A stretch of DNA of 64,000 nucleotides from Aptenodytes patagonicus. Lineage: Eukaryota; Chordata; Aves; Sphenisciformes; Spheniscidae. Position 1 is the stretch's first letter, and each line of letters opens with the position of its first letter. The DNA is taken from assembly GCF_965638725.1 (NCBI RefSeq), contig NC_134958.1, positions 16,743,464 through 16,807,463 on the forward strand, in the 5' to 3' direction. Of the stretch, positions 53,922-64,000 are shown piece by piece. Under the pieces are notes generated by a model. It was not told the DNA's origin, searched no databases, and saw nothing but the letters and a program-made list of their open reading frames with translations. Both the position numbers and the translations under genes were made by a program.

Positions 53922-56900
53922 GTGAGCACTGTTTGCACCGCGGGAGGGGGACGGGAGTCGGTCCGGCGGAAGGGGCGAGCGAGGGGGCGAGATACCCGCA
54001 GGCCTTGCCGCTTATTCCCCTCAGGCAGCTAAACGCTGGGGCCGCGGCGCGAGCGGGCCGGAGAGGGCTCTGCCCTGCGGTAAGGTGGGGGGGTGGCGGC
54101 TTTCGGCGCTGCATCTGGCCGGGAGTCCCCCTGCGCTTTTGCGGGTACGGGCAGCGGCCGGAGTGGAGCGGGGGCTGCGGCTGGGTTGCGGGGGGGTGGG
54201 TGGGCTGAAGCCGGGCTGAGCTCTGAGGGAGCGGCGGTGAGGGACCCCACGGTTGGAGGACACGGGCGCTTCACCCGGCCTTGGCCGCCTGCTCCTCCCC
54301 CTCAAAGTGTGGGGAGGGTGTGCGGGAGGAAGGGAGAAAATTAAAGCTACTTAACGGGAAGGTGGAGGAATGGAATACAAGAACCTCTTTTCTACGGTGT
54401 CTGTCTGATGGTTTAAACTAAACTCCACGAGAACATCTTGAAACCTGGTGGTTTCTTTGCTGTGTGCAACAAAGGACGTTTATTTTTGTATGCATAACAC
54501 AACTTTTTTATTTACGTGGTGTGTACGTAACAAATTGCTCTGTTCATCTTCGTGGGAATACTGCTATAATTATAAAGTGTGTAAATAAAATAAATAGCTA
54601 AGTAGCAGGTAAGCATTCTAACGTTAAAAGGTTGTCAGTGAGGAAGAATGAGATAGGGTGCGTTGCTCTAACCTTGCAACGCAGTTTCAGAGAGTGCAGC
54701 GCTGTCTGAAACGTATACAGAGGAGACTTCTTCCTCTGAGCATGTATGAACGGGTAGGAAATAAAAACTGGCTGAGTACTGGATAGCATGCACAGAGGTA
54801 CAGCGGTACGGTGGTGGTAAGTGTATAACGGATCTGAAAATTAAATAAAGTTGGTCTCTGAAGCTGCAATTTTTTTGTAATAGGTCACTAGAGGGGTGGA
54901 GAATGCTGTGACTGAACTTAAAAGTAAAGGCAAAACTCACCTTACTGGCAAAAGGGGTGCTTTGGAAGAAATAGGAAATAAAGTTGCAACAAGAGGAACA
55001 CACATAGCTAAGGTAAAGGAACATTTGAAATCTATCTATAAGGAAAAGATGGATTACTAGCTCCGTACTAATAGTAATTGTTTTCACTACAGAAAACAGA
55101 ATGCTCCAAAGCATCCATAAAGCCTACAAAAGGACCTAGTAAGATGACAAATGTAACTGTACTGCCTAAACCTCCGGCTGCTGTGAATCGAGCATGCAAA
55201 GAAACTGGCGTTCCGAAGGTAGGAAGTAATGACACTGTTCTGATTCTTAATTTGATTTGCAGCTTAGAGCTCTAACTTCAGAATAGTTTATCTGTAGATG
55301 TATCTCATTTCCCTGCTGAAAAATCAAAGCTTCGGTAGTGAGGTGTTTGTTTAATGTATGTTGTGCTTAAAGGCTAACATTAAAGTGGCAGAACTAGCTG
55401 TTGAAGTACTGGATGAAGTTTCTGCTTTAGCTGGCAATTACTAGGAGGTCTTCTGATTCTGTCTGTATGCCATCTTGGTGAAAGCTTGCCGCGCTAGAAT
55501 GTAAACTCGGTTTCAACTTTTTCTATCTTAAGAAATTGTATTAGTAACTGGAAAAATGTGGAAATGAAGGAACATTGCAGCTTAAACAGTAGATGCGTAA
55601 GCACTATGATCTGTTCCTTAGGTTCTGTCTCCTGTCCCTATGGATGTATCTATGCAAGAGGAGGATTTGTGCCAAGCCTTCTCTGATGTGTTGCTCAACA
55701 ATGTCGAAGACATTGATGCTGAGGACTGGGGGAATCCCCAGCTGTGTAGTGACTACGTAAAAGATATCTATCTGTATCTGAGAGAGCTTGAGGTATGACA
55801 TACTGAGTCTGCGCTTCTGCAGTATAGTGTTAATCTTGTTGCTCACACAGCTCTTTCTCCAACAGCTGCAGCAATCGGTCCGTCCGCATTACCTTGACGG
55901 AAAGATGATCAATGGGCGTATGCGTGCAATCTTAGTTGACTGGCTTGTCCAGGTCCACTCAAGATTCCAGCTTTTGCAGGAAACACTGTATATGTGTGTT
56001 GCAGTTATGGATCGCTTCTTACAAGTAAGAAAGATATCTTTCAACTTGTGTTTGGATTAGGAGACTTGTTCAATGATTGTGCTTTTAAAGGAGTTTAGGA
56101 TTTATCCTTTCTTTATAAATCTAAGAACTTAGGTAATCTGCTCTTTGTGTAAGAGCTCTGTATAATGTAGCATCTTAACTCTGAGGCTGCGGTCCTCTTT
56201 GATCCTGTCATTATAGGGACGCTTCTGACTCAAAGTGGAAAATCTCATTTACATTATAAGAATGAGCACTGTCATACTGGTATTTTAAACTGATAAATTA
56301 GAATGTTTATCTAGAGTTTGACATTTTGGGCTCTGCTTTTTAAATTCCTATATTGCAGCGTCATCCAGTACCTCGTAAGAGGCTTCAGCTGGTGGGTGTA
56401 ACAGCACTGCTTCTAGCTTCAAAATACGAAGAGATGTTATCTCCTGATGTAGCAGACTTTGTTTACATTACTGACAATGCCTACACCGGCAGTGAAGTTA
56501 GAGAAATGGAGATTATGATTCTTAAAGAGTTAAACTTTGATTTGGGACGACCTCTTCCAATTCACTTCTTAAGAAGAGCATCAAAAGCTGGGGAGGTGGG
56601 TACTTGTCCTCATTATCTAGAACTTTTCTATATGTGTAAGGTCTTACCAGGATTGCTTCTGGCATTTTTATCATGTGATCTTACTTGCTTTCTGCTTACG
56701 TGCTGGATCAAGAAATATTCAGCTATGAAACTCCACCATGTGGAGTAACGTAACATCACTGTGGCAGCCAGTAGCAGTTCACATTTGTATTTACTGGGGC
56801 CTGTGTTCAGTCTTAGTGGCAGTAATTTTACTGTTGGAGTAAACTAAACATACCTAGAGCAGAACCCTTGTTTTCAGAATAATCTTTTGTCTGGTGATCA

Positions 56901-58762
56901 GGGTATTCCCTAGTAAAAGGGGAGGAGTGTTGCAGTTCATGATTTTTGGATGCAAATATGGTATTATTTACGAATCAAAACATAAGCTTTCTTTTTGACC
57001 TGACCCTTTTCTCCTACCTCAGTAGTTACACTCAAGTGAACTGCCCACACTTGAAGTGGGCCTCAATTACCTCAACAGACCACTAGGTAACTCTTGGAGT
57101 TAGCTGACTGCTTTAATAAGGATCTCCTTAAGACATTTTACACACACACACACCCCCTTAGTGTATTACAGAGGGAGCACTTTTATCCCTGGCTGGGCAC
57201 AGCAGTGCCCGATACTGCAGCCTTCTGTTAAAATCCCTCACTTGACTTTGTGTCTGAATTCGAAGTGGCTGCTAGACTAGCCTAGTTTGGACTCTGGTCT
57301 TGATTTCGAGATGAGTGCCTGTTAGAAAGTATGGTCCCTAGACCTTAATAAAGATTTTGTTGACTATTTCTGTTTCGTCAGTTAATTAATACAATAAAGA
57401 ATCCTGAATTATTATGATAAAGTGAAGTGAAACTTTGTGGATTAACAAACTTTCAATCTGGTAGGCTGATGCTAAGCAACATACGCTAGCAAAATACCTA
57501 ATGGAGCTGACACTGATAGACTATGACATGGTTCACCATCGACCTTCAGAGATTGCAGCTGCTGCATTATGCTTGTCCCAGAAGATTCTGGGACATAACG
57601 AATGGGTAAGTATTTTAATCAATCAATCAAACTCGTTAGGAGTTTTTTCCTTCAGTCAATTGAATTGAACAATTAAAACAACTACTTCAGAAAATTGCAT
57701 TTAGGTCAGTAATAAAGCTGGTGATCAAATGACAGTTGGACAGCCCTGATGCATAGCTGCAGGTAGAAAAAGGAATATACCACTAAAAACTTAGTATTTT
57801 TTTGGATGTGAACACTGTGTTATGAAAGGATTATTCTCTTGAAAGTATTGAGTTACAAAAGGCCATGCTGTAAATAAAAGTAGGGTTTTTTTTTTTGTTT
57901 TTTTTTTTTTTTTCATAATTCTCACGGTACATGCAGAGTAACGAAATCATGGACCATGAATAGTGAATTGTAATTCAACTAGTGGTTACTCTTGCAAGGG
58001 TTGCTTCTTTTATTCTCCGCACAGTGTAGAAATGCGGTTCTTGGCATTGATGTGTCCAGACTTCTGCTGGACACCAGAAGTTATTCTGGATCTGTCGCCT
58101 AAACTGACAGTAATACAGTTCCTAGCACTCAAGGCTAGCGCATGAATCTTAGGGCATTTGCTACCTGGAGTGATTGTGCCTTGAGCAGCAATCTCCACTT
58201 CATAAATCTCAAATTTCTTACCGTTATGCTGCAGGGCACAAAGCAGCAGTACTACACTGGGTATACAGAAGACAGTCTTGTGATGACTATGAAACATATG
58301 GCCAAGAATGTGGTCAAAGTAAATGAGAAGTTAACAAAATACACTGTAAGTATAGCTACTTTTTGATGTTTTAGAAATACCTTTGCTGCATATTGTGGTT
58401 CTGTAGGTAAAGGTTCTGTATGTTATCTTAAAGCATATGCTATTCTGACAAGCCTGTGAGAGGATGTTGCATTAGTACCAACTTCAAAACACTTTGGACA
58501 AACTGTGCTCTTGCTACTTTGCAAGCTGGTTCACTTCTAACCTTGTTTGTTTGTTTTGCTTGTTTTCCAAGCAGTCAGGCTAATTGACCCAAAATTATCT
58601 GCCTGAACTTAAAGACTGTATGTGTATATCTTTTGTAACACTGTTCCTCTACCTCTGCAGGCTATAACGAATAAGTACGCAAGTAGCAAACTACTGAGGA
58701 TCAGCACAATCCCTCAACTGAGTGGCAAGATAATCAAGGACCTGGCTTTATCACTCTTATGA
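53892..58762 (+). CDS. CCNB2: CCNB2, G2/mitotic-specific cyclin B2 (complete CDS, 9 coding exons)
   Basis: Regulatory subunit of CDK1 (maturation/M-phase promoting factor) that drives entry into mitosis; in mammals B2 is mainly Golgi and cytoplasmic. Exons: 53892-53921, 54884-55012, 55093-55218, 55622-55792, 55866-56024, 56359-56595, 57465-57605, 58235-58345, 58661-58762. They sum to 1206 nt, 401 aa plus stop. All nine exon lengths are multiples of three, so every intron is phase 0. Visible: destruction box RGALEEIGN (34-42) for APC/C-mediated degradation, MRAILVDWL cyclin-box signature (171-179), [28 protein letters not shown], and the C-terminal cyclin fold with [15 protein letters not shown]. 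The N-terminus ([10 protein letters not shown]) is short, as in B2. The start ATG lies in the CpG island about 60-110 nt after the inferred transcription start. Confidence 0.97.
53922..54883. other. CCNB2: CCNB2 intron 1
   Basis: A 962-bp GT-AG intron. The first 400 bp are CpG island and the rest AT-rich. Open frames in it on both strands show no family resemblance. Confidence 0.75.
54884..55012 (+). CDS. CCNB2: CCNB2 coding exon 2 (destruction box)
   Basis: The acceptor is tttttgtaatag and the donor gctaag|gtaaag. It encodes residues 11-53 with the destruction box RGALEEIGN at 34-42. The next intron is only 80 bp. Confidence 0.95.
55093..55218 (+). CDS. CCNB2: CCNB2 coding exon 3
   Basis: The acceptor is tttcactacag and the donor ccgaag|gtagga. 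Residues 54-95 form a Lys/Thr/Pro-rich, poorly conserved linker ([17 protein letters not shown]...), typical of B-type cyclin N-termini. Confidence 0.93.
55219..55621. other. CCNB2: CCNB2 intron 3
   Basis: A 403-bp GT-AG intron with nothing recognised. Confidence 0.7.
55622..55792 (+). CDS. CCNB2: CCNB2 coding exon 4
   Basis: The acceptor is tgttccttag and the donor cttgag|gtatga. Residues 96-152 include [15 protein letters not shown] and the start of the cyclin core, [20 protein letters not shown]. The following intron is only 73 bp. Confidence 0.95.
55866..56024 (+). CDS. CCNB2: CCNB2 coding exon 5 (cyclin box start, MRAIL)
   Basis: The acceptor is tctccaacag and the donor ttacaa|gtaaga. 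Residues 153-205 contain [16 protein letters not shown], the cyclin signature with the MRAIL hydrophobic-patch motif, and the helix [19 protein letters not shown] second AG six bases into the exon (ctgcag) could give an in-frame two-residue loss. Confidence 0.96.
56025..56358. other. CCNB2: CCNB2 intron 5
   Basis: A 334-bp GT-AG intron with nothing recognised. Confidence 0.7.
56359..56595 (+). CDS. CCNB2: CCNB2 coding exon 6 (N-terminal cyclin fold)
   Basis: The acceptor is tatattgcag and the donor ggggag|gtgggt. Residues 206-284 include [31 protein letters not shown] and the inter-fold segment [19 protein letters not shown]. Confidence 0.96.
56596..57464. other. CCNB2: CCNB2 intron 6
   Basis: A 869-bp GT-AG intron containing a short (AC)n run at about 57140-57152. 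No gene was recognised. Confidence 0.7.
57465..57605 (+). CDS. CCNB2: CCNB2 coding exon 7 (C-terminal cyclin fold)
   Basis: The acceptor is aatctggtag and the donor gaatgg|gtaagt. Residues 285-331: [20 protein letters not shown], then [20 protein letters not shown]. Confidence 0.96.
57606..58234. other. CCNB2: CCNB2 intron 7
   Basis: A 629-bp GT-AG intron with long T runs at about 57885-57913. No gene was recognised. Confidence 0.7.
58235..58345 (+). CDS. CCNB2: CCNB2 coding exon 8
   Basis: The acceptor is ttatgctgcag and the donor tacact|gtaagt. Residues 332-368: [20 protein letters not shown] and the helix [17 protein letters not shown]. Confidence 0.95.
58346..58660. other. CCNB2: CCNB2 intron 8
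   Basis: A 315-bp GT-AG intron with nothing recognised. Confidence 0.7.
58661..58762 (+). CDS. CCNB2: CCNB2 coding exon 9 and stop
   Basis: The acceptor is acctctgcag. Residues 369-401: [20 protein letters not shown]..., ending KDLALSLL with TGA at 58760-58762. The C-terminus lacks the few extra residues I recall at the human end. Confidence 0.95.
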   Translation, partial: AITNKYASSKLLRISTIPQLSGKIIKDLALSLL

Positions 58763-58948
58763 CAACCCTAGGCAGCCAAGTCCTGATGGTATATGCACTT
58801 TGTCCTCATTTGCCTATTGAGGCAAAACTGCTGGTTTTTGTACGTAGCATTCCAGCCTTACCGCAGACACTTCAGACTCACGCAGAAGGTGAAATTTTAA
58901 ACTTGCTTTGTAATAGAATGCTCTACCTAGAAATAAAGCTCTTTTTTT
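58763..58948 (+). other. CCNB2: CCNB2 3'UTR
   Basis: A short 3'UTR of about 186 nt from the stop to just after the AATAAA at 58932-58937. Cleavage is inferred 10-20 nt downstream, at the beginning of a genomic A tract. Confidence 0.8.
58932..58937 (+). promoter_or_regulatory. CCNB2: CCNB2 poly(A) signal AATAAA
   Basis: An exact AATAAA 170 nt after the stop, followed by T7 and then A22 in the genome. Confidence 0.8.
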
Positions 58949-58970
58949 AAAAAAAAAAAAAAAAAAAAAA
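58949..58970 (+). repeat. Genomic A22 tract at the CCNB2 3' end
   Basis: Twenty-two consecutive A starting 11 nt after the poly(A) hexamer, at the position where mRNA cleavage would be expected. Confidence 0.9.
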
Positions 58971-60440
58971 GTACTGTGACTCTTTAAGGCACTGCCTAGA
59001 CATGTCTGCAATCTAATGTCCAGGCAGGGCATTTGACTAAATATTGATACAACTTGCAGTTAGATGGGGATGATTGTTCTCAGTGGTTGTTTCCAATGAG
59101 AATCTCTGGGCTTTATAGTGGGTTATACTTTTAGTAACTTGTTGTTTTCACTCCTAAGGTAAGAAAGAGGCAGACAGTTCATTTTTTTTCTTGCTGTACC
59201 TTAAAGGATACTAAATATGTGCTTTATCTCAGTGCCTTGTCCCAGAGAAGTATACAGGAATTTCTTTTTTTTGTAGCTTGCCTTCAAGTTTGGGGAAAGT
59301 AGTGGGCTGGCTGGCTGTAACAGATATTAGCCTTGTAAGTCTTTGTGTTTGGGTGAATGTAAGACCATGTGTTCTCTGTCTTTGCGTACTTAAACAAAGG
59401 GAGCTAAGGTAGGAAAATTTGAAGTCTCCTGTGATGCTAACCACTGTAGCATCAGTGGTTGTAGCTGTGGAACTATACGGATGAGACCTTTTGGAGCAGC
59501 TCAGCTCTTCAAACCTGTTCCACTTCTTGGACCAAAAAACCCCCTAGCTTTTCATTGCCTGTTCACTCACCCACACCCACTTTTTTTTTTTCCCCTCCTC
59601 CAATAAACCTCTATATGTGGGAGAATACAGTCAAACCCACCATAAGTAGGTTTGTCCTTATCACTTCATATTTTGCTTTCCTTTGTTTCTAATAAACATT
59701 GGTACCTATGCTCAAGGAATACAAGCATGTAAGTAATGCAACTTTTCTACCTTGATGCCTCATTTAAGCCTATTTGTTAACTTCGTCCTATATAAGTAAT
59801 GTTAAGTTACAGACCCTTAGGTATTCCCTAAGTCTCATTTACCTCCCTTCTCCCAGTGTCTCCTGAGTGTGCTGGCCCTCAGGTAGAAGGCAAGAACCCA
59901 ATGCTACAAAAATGGCCTAGATCTCAATGGGTCTTCCTGTGGGAAGGATGTTGAAGCTACTGCTTTTTATCTTAAGCAGGAGACTCTTCTCTCCCGCGGG
60001 CTAGGTAAGCCTAGCACTTAACTGCAAATGGTCTTTTGAAAAACATGCTTGAGTCCGGTGTGTACAATTCCTCCCTGGACTGAGGCCCTAGTCTCTAGCT
60101 TCCAGAAACAGCTTCTACAGTCAGTCATCTCTTAACGGCGATGGAGTTTGTGTGTGCCTAAATTAGGCTTAAGCAATGGCTTAAGAGACTTATAGCTGTA
60201 TCTTAAAGCTTATGCAACTTCTTAATATCAACATATGCAGGTTTTTTTAACTGCTCTCAGTAAGAAAAAATGTAATGCGCTGCACTGCAGCTGGGCATAG
60301 TGAAAACAGTTTGGTTTGGAGCAAAGGAAGGGTTGTTTTTTTCTTTAGAAAGGAGCGCAGTAAAATCCAGCCGACGCTGTTGTGAAGGGATCTGTTTGTA
60401 GACATAAATGAAAACAAACTGCACAGAGAACAGACCTGTT
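58971..60440. other. CCNB2-MYO1E intergenic region
   Basis: Sequence between two convergent 3' ends. It contains only a T11 plus C4 run near 59581. No gene or transposon was recognised. Confidence 0.6.
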
Positions 60441-61451
60441 CAGCTAACTGCTTCTTGTGTTTTATTTTATGAGGAGGTTCAGAAGGCAAAGCATGAATGC
60501 TGATAACTGTATGGCAAGCAACAGCCACTCTGCTGTGGGAGACAGACTTAAGCAAAATTGCTTTTGCCATTTAAAAGGAATAGTGCATATCTGTAAGTAC
60601 CTGGCATAAAAATTCTAGTAGAACTACTTCATGGATAAGAACAGTGGAATACTACATTATACATTCATACATGTTTCTATCATATTCAGTTTTTATATAC
60701 AGTATATGATCTGTTTCTATAAATGTACAGCTCTGCATAAAGACACTTCTTATAACAGGTAGAGCATTAAACATAAATCCAACATGGGCCAGCCATATTA
60801 TAATATAAATCTTGAAGAAGGCAACGTTGTTTAGCACACAGTACTACGTGGTTTTCTGTTTTAACTTCTTATAGTGCCTGTTGGAGTCCCTAAACACATC
60901 AGCAAACACAAACTAGTTCCGTTACAACTCTGTACAGAATTACTTAAATATACCATCACAGTAGGTTTTTAGATGGTAATATCCCAAATGAGCCTAAGTC
61001 TTTTTGACATGTAGCAGCATACTTAACATGTTCTCCAGAATGATCTGCATCAGAGGAAGTGTGCATTCAACATTATCTTCAGCAGATGATTAAAAAGGTT
61101 ACTGATACTCAGCTGAAGGCACTTATGAAATACACCCCTTTCACAGTCCCTGGTCACAGACTGCAAAACACCTGTTTCAGGAAGGTGGTAGGTTTGAGCA
61201 TTCTTCACTTACTAGGTGTTAAAACCAGGTTTTAAATATAATAAATAATTGGTCAGTACATCCATTGCTGTATGCTTCTGAGACAAAAGATCAAAGTCTG
61301 TGCTGTGGGTAATTTTCTTCCTGCTCATAAACAACTTTACTGGTGAAAATACTGCTGTGAATGGCAGATCTCAGAAGAACAGTGTCCTGAAGGCAAGGGA
61401 AAACATCTTCAACCACTGGTAAGTTCATACCAATTTTTGTCTGATAGTCTT
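60441..61451 (-). other. MYO1E: MYO1E 3'UTR (probable extent)
   Basis: Non-coding AT-rich sequence after the MYO1E stop on the - strand. The first well-supported - strand AATAAA is the TTTATT at plus 60461-60466, giving a 3'UTR of about 1 kb. The exact end is inferred. Confidence 0.5.
60461..60466 (-). promoter_or_regulatory. MYO1E: Candidate MYO1E poly(A) signal
   Basis: AATAAA on the - strand (TTTATT on +), followed in the transcript by a TG/T-rich stretch (ctgttctctgtgcagtttg). Confidence 0.45.
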
Positions 61452-62197
<746 letters not shown>

Positions 62198-64000
62198 CTA
62201 ATGGGAGAAGAAAAAGAAATGTTAACATGCTTCAAAGCTTATGACTTGAACCAAAGCTTTATCAACCCCTCTGTCCTAATGAATTGATTCTAAAGAATAG
62301 CACGGAACAAGGGAAAAAGGATTCTCTTAAATGTCACAACAATTAGGGAAATCTTACATTGCTATTTTTATGAAAGGGACAGAGTTGCCATTTCTTTCCT
62401 ACTGAAATGGATGAATGGGTACTTCCAAACAGCAGTTCAAACGCATAGGAGAAGACATTTTAGTGCTCAGGTTGGAATGTAAACAAATGTGCACATGCAG
62501 GTCATGCATATCTTGGCATCTACACAGCTTAGTCTGTCTCTCCCCGTGCCCCAACTTCACCAGGAATTTAGTTTCCAGTATTAAAAACAAAATTCTAGCT
62601 CACAGGCTTGCTACTTTACCATTCTTGTGACTAAGCTGTAAAAGAGAGTGCATCTCTTTTAAGTTGCCTCAGATTCCAGGGCCGTCTATGGACTTGTTCT
62701 GTTCTAGTCAACTCTGAAGCAGCAGGGGAGATGCTGCACAAACTCTTTGTTACAGCTGTGACCACTCCACAAAGAGTAGGAAGGGGAAAGAGGGAAGAAA
62801 TGCATTTTGCCAGCTCATCAGCTAATAAAGGCTGGAAGAGAGAACAGGTATTAGATGCAATGTCAGTTTAAAATAAATAATAAATAAATGCGATGAATAG
62901 TTAAAAATGTTGCAGTGAGGTGGAGACTGAACTGTGACAATGCCATGATACCATTACACAGCTCTTGCAGAAAAGGTTCATAGTTAATTACACGCAGTCC
63001 TAGACTTAATTTTTGTCAATACGGCTCTCTGTCTAGTTCTAAGTTTGTGTAGTGAACTGCACCAGAAAATGAGCTTTGAGGTATGGGTTAACAGCATTTC
63101 AGTTCTAAATTTATCTGCTGGGAGAGAGGATTTTCTCCTGTTGTTCAGCATGTATTGACTTTGCTTGGGATAGACTACGTTGTGAAACCTAGACCTAGGT
63201 ATGGAAATAAGTTCAGAGCAAGTCTTAGAAAAGTACCTCAGCTTTTCTGCAACCACAGTAGACCAAGAACATCTTAAACGAGATGTTTTGCTGGTGAGAG
63301 CATGGTGTTTTTAAACTAACTCAGGCTTGTATTAGATTGTTAGTGATGGCTAGAAATTAAAGCTGTGATAATACCAGTGCATCCTTCTCAGCAGCTTTGC
63401 TTAAAAATAAACCTAATTCTAACCCTTAAATCTATAATGGCTGTGTAAATTCACAACAAACACTTCTAGCGCATTCCTTGTGTACAGGGAATGCTAGAAC
63501 TTTCTCTTTTGAAAAAGAACAGTCGCAGAGAAATACCTACCTGAAACCCATTGCTGCATATAGTAATATTGTTTCTTTTTAGTACGTTAATAAAGGCTCT
63601 CATAACGCTGAGGAAGACAGCCTTGCAAATGTCACGTTTGTATGAGTACGTTCTTTGGTCTGTTACTGCTGTAAAACTCCTGTAGGGTGTTTGTTTTTCA
63701 TAGTGGTGACTGTACTGGAGAGACTTGACAATAGTAATGCTGGGAATGGTACTGAACAGGAAGAACTGGAAGGAAGAACAGGCACAACCCCTCAGGTGTC
63801 CTTTCTGAACAGCTGCCTCCTCCACTCCTTTGTGAGCCTTACTCCGTTCTGGACTGGCTTTGGGAACTGATCTATTTGAAAAATGATCTGCTAACTTGGC
63901 TAGACCAGTGTTGGGTCCAGTCGAGTCCCTCATACTTGGGCTGGCCAAGGGTGACAACGGTTTGCAGGTAGTGAGAAGTGAGGTGATGAAAAGGAATGCG
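62198..64000 (-). other. MYO1E: MYO1E intron (right end not in window)
   Basis: The sequence upstream of the penultimate MYO1E exon. The preceding tail exon expected from the family is not recognisable here, so it probably lies beyond 64000. An open - strand frame at 63466-63957 does not resemble the MYO1E tail. Confidence 0.6.

Larger units (their letters stand above)
53200..54330. promoter_or_regulatory. CCNB2: CpG island spanning the CCNB2 promoter and first exon
   Basis: About 1.1 kb of GC-rich, CpG-dense DNA in an otherwise AT-rich window, centred on the CCNB2 first exon. It contains a cluster of GC-box motifs (CCCCGCCCC repeats, 53594-53622). Open frames on both strands here are artefacts of high GC. 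Confidence 0.9.

Noticed and set aside
53738-54344. + strand Gly/Arg/Ala-rich frames over CCNB2 exon 1 and intron 1
   Set aside because: They are out of frame with CCNB2, compositionally biased, and lie over its start and first intron.
63466-63957. 163-codon - strand open frame (SPLASPSMRDSTGPN...) inside the MYO1E gene
   Set aside because: It does not resemble the MYO1E tail and has no convincing donor in frame, and the frame begins at a non-ATG codon. It is most likely chance, although an unannotated exon cannot be excluded.

Overview
This is vertebrate nuclear DNA, almost certainly from a bird. It is AT-rich, with long introns, one CpG island, a 5'-truncated CR1 LINE ending in the avian-type ATTCTATG/ATTCTGTG tail, and two solo LTRs of endogenous-retrovirus type. 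No prokaryotic, plasmid or CRISPR-like structure was seen. The gene order RNF111 - CCNB2 - MYO1E is, from general knowledge, the same neighbourhood as human 15q22. The species cannot be fixed from sequence alone.

Layout. Positions 1-49904, continuing as 3'UTR to about 51.5 kb, hold RNF111 (Arkadia) on the + strand. Its whole coding region is here in 13 coding exons (9147-49904), which join in frame to a 986-codon protein. Its promoter and non-coding first exon are not recognised and probably lie off the left edge. The introns carry a CR1 copy (4405-5759), an antisense solo LTR with a 5-bp target duplication (14990-15762), an older CR1-like fragment (about 15870-16130) and a second antisense solo LTR (24829-25396). 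A GC-rich CpG island promoter at 53.2-54.3 kb drives CCNB2 (cyclin B2, + strand). All nine coding exons are present (53892-58762; 401 aa), followed by a poly(A) signal at 58932. Convergent with it, on the - strand, are the last two coding exons of MYO1E (the SH3 domain of class I myosin-Ie, 62197-61452) and its 3'UTR. The rest of MYO1E is off the right edge.

Function. RNF111 is a nuclear SUMO-targeted RING-H2 E3 ubiquitin ligase that promotes TGF-beta/Nodal/SMAD signalling. CCNB2 is a mitotic cyclin partner of CDK1. MYO1E is a membrane-associated actin motor. They are neighbours with no evident shared pathway.

I found no convincing undescribed system. The best second-look items are: a GC-AG intron with a tandem NAGNAG acceptor in RNF111; a pair of CCAAT boxes 31 bp apart with an E-box between them in the CCNB2 promoter; a genomic A22 tract just after the CCNB2 poly(A) signal; a perfect 11-bp hairpin in an RNF111 intron; and recurrent G/T-rich tracts in RNF111 transcribed sequence.
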